Source of the DNA: a bacterium
GTDB taxonomy: Bacteria > Krumholzibacteriota > Krumholzibacteriia > LZORAL124-64-63
Direction: 5' to 3'
Assembly (NCBI GenBank): GCA_024231905.1
Contig: JAAEQC010000165.1
Span: forward strand, 1-64,000
Length of the DNA stretch: 64,000 bases
How positions within the stretch are numbered: the stretch's first letter is position 1; the number at the start of each line of letters is the position of its first letter. Of this stretch, positions 61,979 to 64,000 are shown piece by piece. A model generated the notes under the pieces. It did not search any database. It worked only from the letters and a program-made list of their open reading frames with translations, and was not told where the DNA came from. Made by a program: the position numbers and the translations under genes.

Positions 61979-62008
61979 ATGGTTTCAGCATGGTTATCAC
62001 GAAACCAT
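61979..62008 (+). promoter_or_regulatory. inverted repeat before the decaheme gene
   Basis: ATGGTTTC (61979-61986) and GAAACCAT (62001-62008) form an 8-bp inverted repeat with a 14-nt loop inside a strongly AT-rich stretch (61890-62010) that should hold the promoter of the cytochrome/porin genes. It may be an operator or a leader hairpin. Confidence 0.4.
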
Positions 62009-62030
62009 CATGAACCAGGAGGTCGGCGAG

Positions 62031-62981
62031 TTGCGCAAGAGAATGGCACGACTGTCAGGAACGGCGGTCATCGCGATCTGCGGCACGCTCCTATGCGGAG
62101 GACTCGTGCTCCCGGATACGGCGGCCGCGGTACCAAACGAGACCGGGGCCTGCCTCGACTGCCACGACGATCGCGGCGCCGACCTGGCCCGGTCCCCCCA
62201 CGCAGTCTTCGACGCCGAGGCTGCGACCCGCTTGGCCTGCACCGACTGCCACACCGGCGCGTCCGGTCACTGGCAGGATGATCCCGAAGACCATCCCATG
62301 TCCAATCCGGCCCGGCTGGATGCGGCCGCCACGGCGGCCGTCTGCGCCGGCTGCCACGTGAACCCGCACCAGGAGAACCAGGCGGGCCTCGGTCCCCACG
62401 CGCGCGCCGGCGTGACCTGCACCGACTGCCACCGGGTCCACGGGGCGCGACTCGGCAGCGGGCTGAAGGGTGAGCAGACGAACCTCTGCTTCGGGTGCCA
62501 CGGCGCCCAGCGCGCGGAGTTCGCCCGCTCCTCCAGCCACCCGGTGCGCGACGGCGGCTACATGACCTGCACCGACTGCCACCTGTCCGGGGACGACGGT
62601 CTGGCCCCCCTGACACGCCTCGGCAACAACGAGGCCTGCCTCGGCTGCCACCGGGAATTCCGGGGACCCTTCCCCCACGACCACCAGGCGGCCGTGGACT
62701 ACACCACCGAGGAGGGCGGCTGCGTGGCCTGCCACGAGCCCCACGGCTCGCACCTGCCGCGCCTGCTGAAGCAACCCTACGAGGCGCCCCACTTCCCCCT
62801 CTGCTCCCAGTGCCACGTGGTGCCCCTGCACCAGTACAACTCCCAGCACGGGAGCGACTGGGCCGGGGTGGCCTGCAACGAATGCCACACGGACATCCAC
62901 GGCTCCTACGAGAGCCGCTTCTACCTGAGCCGGACCCTCGACGCCCAGGGCTGCCTGGCCGCGGGTTGCCATGCGCGCTAA
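62031..62981 (+). CDS. decaheme c-type cytochrome, DmsE/MtrA-like
   Basis: 316 aa periplasmic cytochrome. After a signal peptide (RKRMARLSGTAVIAICGTLL..., cut near TAA-AV) there are ten CXXCH haem sites (CLDCH, CTDCH, CAGCH, CTDCH, CFGCH, CTDCH, CLGCH, CVACH, CSQCH, CNECH), plus a terminal CLAAGCH (CX4CH). Ten haems in about 300 residues is the size of MtrA/DmsE. The start is TTG 62031, 8 nt after GGAGG; an ATG at 62010 lies inside the same frame but has no such site. It precedes an MtrB/PioB-like barrel, so both likely form an outer-membrane electron conduit. Confidence 0.88.
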   Translation: MRKRMARLSGTAVIAICGTLLCGGLVLPDTAAAVPNETGACLDCHDDRGADLARSPHAVFDAEAATRLACTDCHTGASGHWQDDPEDHPMSNPARLDAAATAAVCAGCHVNPHQENQAGLGPHARAGVTCTDCHRVHGARLGSGLKGEQTNLCFGCHGAQRAEFARSSSHPVRDGGYMTCTDCHLSGDDGLAPLTRLGNNEACLGCHREFRGPFPHDHQAAVDYTTEEGGCVACHEPHGSHLPRLLKQPYEAPHFPLCSQCHVVPLHQYNSQHGSDWAGVACNECHTDIHGSYESRFYLSRTLDAQGCLAAGCHAR

Positions 62982-62994
62982 GGAGGTGACCGAC

Positions 62995-64000
62995 ATGACA
63001 CGAACGACACGGATTCTCGTGATCGCGCTGGCCCTGGCGGCCTTCGCCTCGTCTGCCGCCACCGCGGTCGACCTGGGCGGGACGATCAAGCTCGGCGGCG
63101 TCGTCAAGGATGAGGAAGGCGACCGCAGCACCACGCCCGAGACCTTCGGCTTCGAAGAGGGATTCACCTTATCCCAGGTGGACCTGGACGGCAGCCTGGG
63201 CCGGCGGAGTTTCTTCCACCTGGACATGCGGGACATCACCCTGCGCAACGGCCGCGCCCGCTTCGACCTGCGCATGGCCGACGCAGGCCGTCTCTGGTTC
63301 CGCTACAACCGGCATCGCCAGGTCTACGACGCGGCGGGCTCGGTCCACAGCGATCGCTTCGACTACCGCGGCGGCCTGACGCTCACGCCCACCCGCTGGT
63401 TGGATGTCACGGGCAACTACGGCTACCAGGAACGGGACGGCGACCGCCTGTCCCACCCGGAACGCACCGCGAGCTTCCTCGGGGCCGGCTACGACTACCA
63501 GCTGAACACGGCGCGGGTGGAGGCGGATCTCCACCGGGACGGCCGCCACGCGGTCTTCGCCTACGATCACACCAAGTTCTCCGACGCCCAGTCGGCGCTC
63601 CACGACCGGCAGGGCCGGCTCTTCAGTGTCCGGTTCAGCGGCACGGACTTCCACTTCGGCGACGTCCTGTCCCACCAGCTCAACGTGGACGTGGGCGAGC
63701 AGGAACTGCAGACGGCCGGCACGAAGACCATGCTGACGGCCCTGCAGTACCTGGGCACGGTCCGTCCACGGCGGGATTTCCAGTTCCGCTACCGGCTCTA
63801 CCTGGGCCGCACCGACGATGAGGCCAGCCACCTGGAGACCGACCTGGTCCGCAACGACTTCGACCTGACCTGGTACGGCAAGGCGGGCCAGCTTCACGGT
63901 GGCTACGGCTACGTCACCAACGACGACCGCCACCTGACGAGCTACCACGCCTGGCGCCTGGGCGGCAAGGTCCACTGGGACCGCCGGGTGCGTCTGAAGG
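62995..64000 (+). CDS. MtrB/PioB-like outer-membrane beta-barrel, C-terminally cut by the window
   Basis: 335 codons visible, open at the end. Signal peptide (LVIALALAAFASSAATA), then alternating beta strands of a large barrel: FHLDMRDITLRNGRARFDLRM, LWFRYNRHRQVYD, YRGGLTLTPTRWLDVTGNYGYQE and similar repeats. The pattern and the position right after a decaheme cytochrome fit the MtrB/PioB decaheme-associated porins, which embed the cytochrome in the outer membrane. The N-terminus lacks the Cys pair found in Shewanella MtrB. The AAGGAGGT site is a perfect Shine-Dalgarno. Full length and C-terminal Phe are outside the window. Confidence 0.75.
   Translation, partial: MTRTTRILVIALALAAFASSAATAVDLGGTIKLGGVVKDEEGDRSTTPETFGFEEGFTLSQVDLDGSLGRRSFFHLDMRDITLRNGRARFDLRMADAGRLWFRYNRHRQVYDAAGSVHSDRFDYRGGLTLTPTRWLDVTGNYGYQERDGDRLSHPERTASFLGAGYDYQLNTARVEADLHRDGRHAVFAYDHTKFSDAQSALHDRQGRLFSVRFSGTDFHFGDVLSHQLNVDVGEQELQTAGTKTMLTALQYLGTVRPRRDFQFRYRLYLGRTDDEASHLETDLVRNDFDLTWYGKAGQLHGGYGYVTNDDRHLTSYHAWRLGGKVHWDRRVRLK

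Overview
The window is high-GC, densely coded Gram-negative DNA. A Sec-exported endonuclease ends in an Ig-like tail with the motif YPNPFNPTT (FlgD-like / type IX-like sorting tail). Small secreted proteins, FG-GAP/ASPIC repeat proteins and multi-PAS hybrid kinases are also present. This combination suggests the FCB superphylum or a neighbouring candidate phylum such as Krumholzibacteriota or Eisenbacteria. That placement is an inference from protein style, not from a marker gene. No rRNA, tRNA, CRISPR array, insertion sequence or phage gene was seen.

Layout. (1) 1-6022: start of an unknown leftward gene, a divergent AT-rich control region with a perfect 16-bp palindrome, then a pyruvate dehydrogenase operon (E1 alpha, E1 beta, E2, E3) ending in a lipoate-protein ligase-like gene. 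(2) 6141-7453: an orphan NarL-type regulator and a small secreted protein, separated by a near-perfect 32-bp inverted repeat and a terminator. (3) 7690-12756: a translationally coupled four-gene exopolysaccharide-type operon: anchored lectin-like protein, processive GT2 synthase, bactofilin-like protein, and an inner-membrane protein fused to an outer-membrane barrel. (4) 12787-18601: three large GT-C-like membrane proteins and a broken secreted-protein gene. (5) 18807-26944, leftward: AbgT transporter, EF-hand protein, a regulator with a degenerate receiver, CpeT-like lipoprotein, beta-carbonic anhydrase, methyltransferase, TraB/GumN protein, HflC and HflK. (6) 27353-36668, leftward: two hybrid histidine kinases around SppA, a SnoaL-like protein, dCMP deaminase, TcdA and TatD. 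(7) 36790-42574: RND efflux operon 1. (8) 42786-49020: U32-like protein, two tandem FG-GAP/ASPIC paralogues, a DoxX-like protein and secreted endonuclease I. (9) 49217-56583: two TetR regulators around a cluster of palindromic operators, then RND efflux operon 2 ending in a second DoxX-like gene. (10) 56603-61182: ketopantoate reductase-like protein, secreted C69 dipeptidase, and an ECF sigma / anti-sigma / secreted protein unit. (11) 61381-64000: monoheme secreted protein, decaheme cytochrome and MtrB/PioB-like barrel (cut by the window end), resembling an outer-membrane electron conduit.

The strongest candidates for something undescribed are the exopolysaccharide operon with its inner-membrane/outer-barrel fusion, a shared C-terminal nonapeptide (W-x-A-x-K-x-x-Y-R) on two unrelated small secreted proteins, the MtrAB-like module with an extra CX4CH site, and an RND pump whose usual TM4 aspartate pair reads Thr-Asn. 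Most genes are packed in operons with ATGA-type overlaps and GGAGG-like ribosome binding sites. Several starts are non-ATG (GTG, TTG) and were chosen by ribosome binding site spacing.
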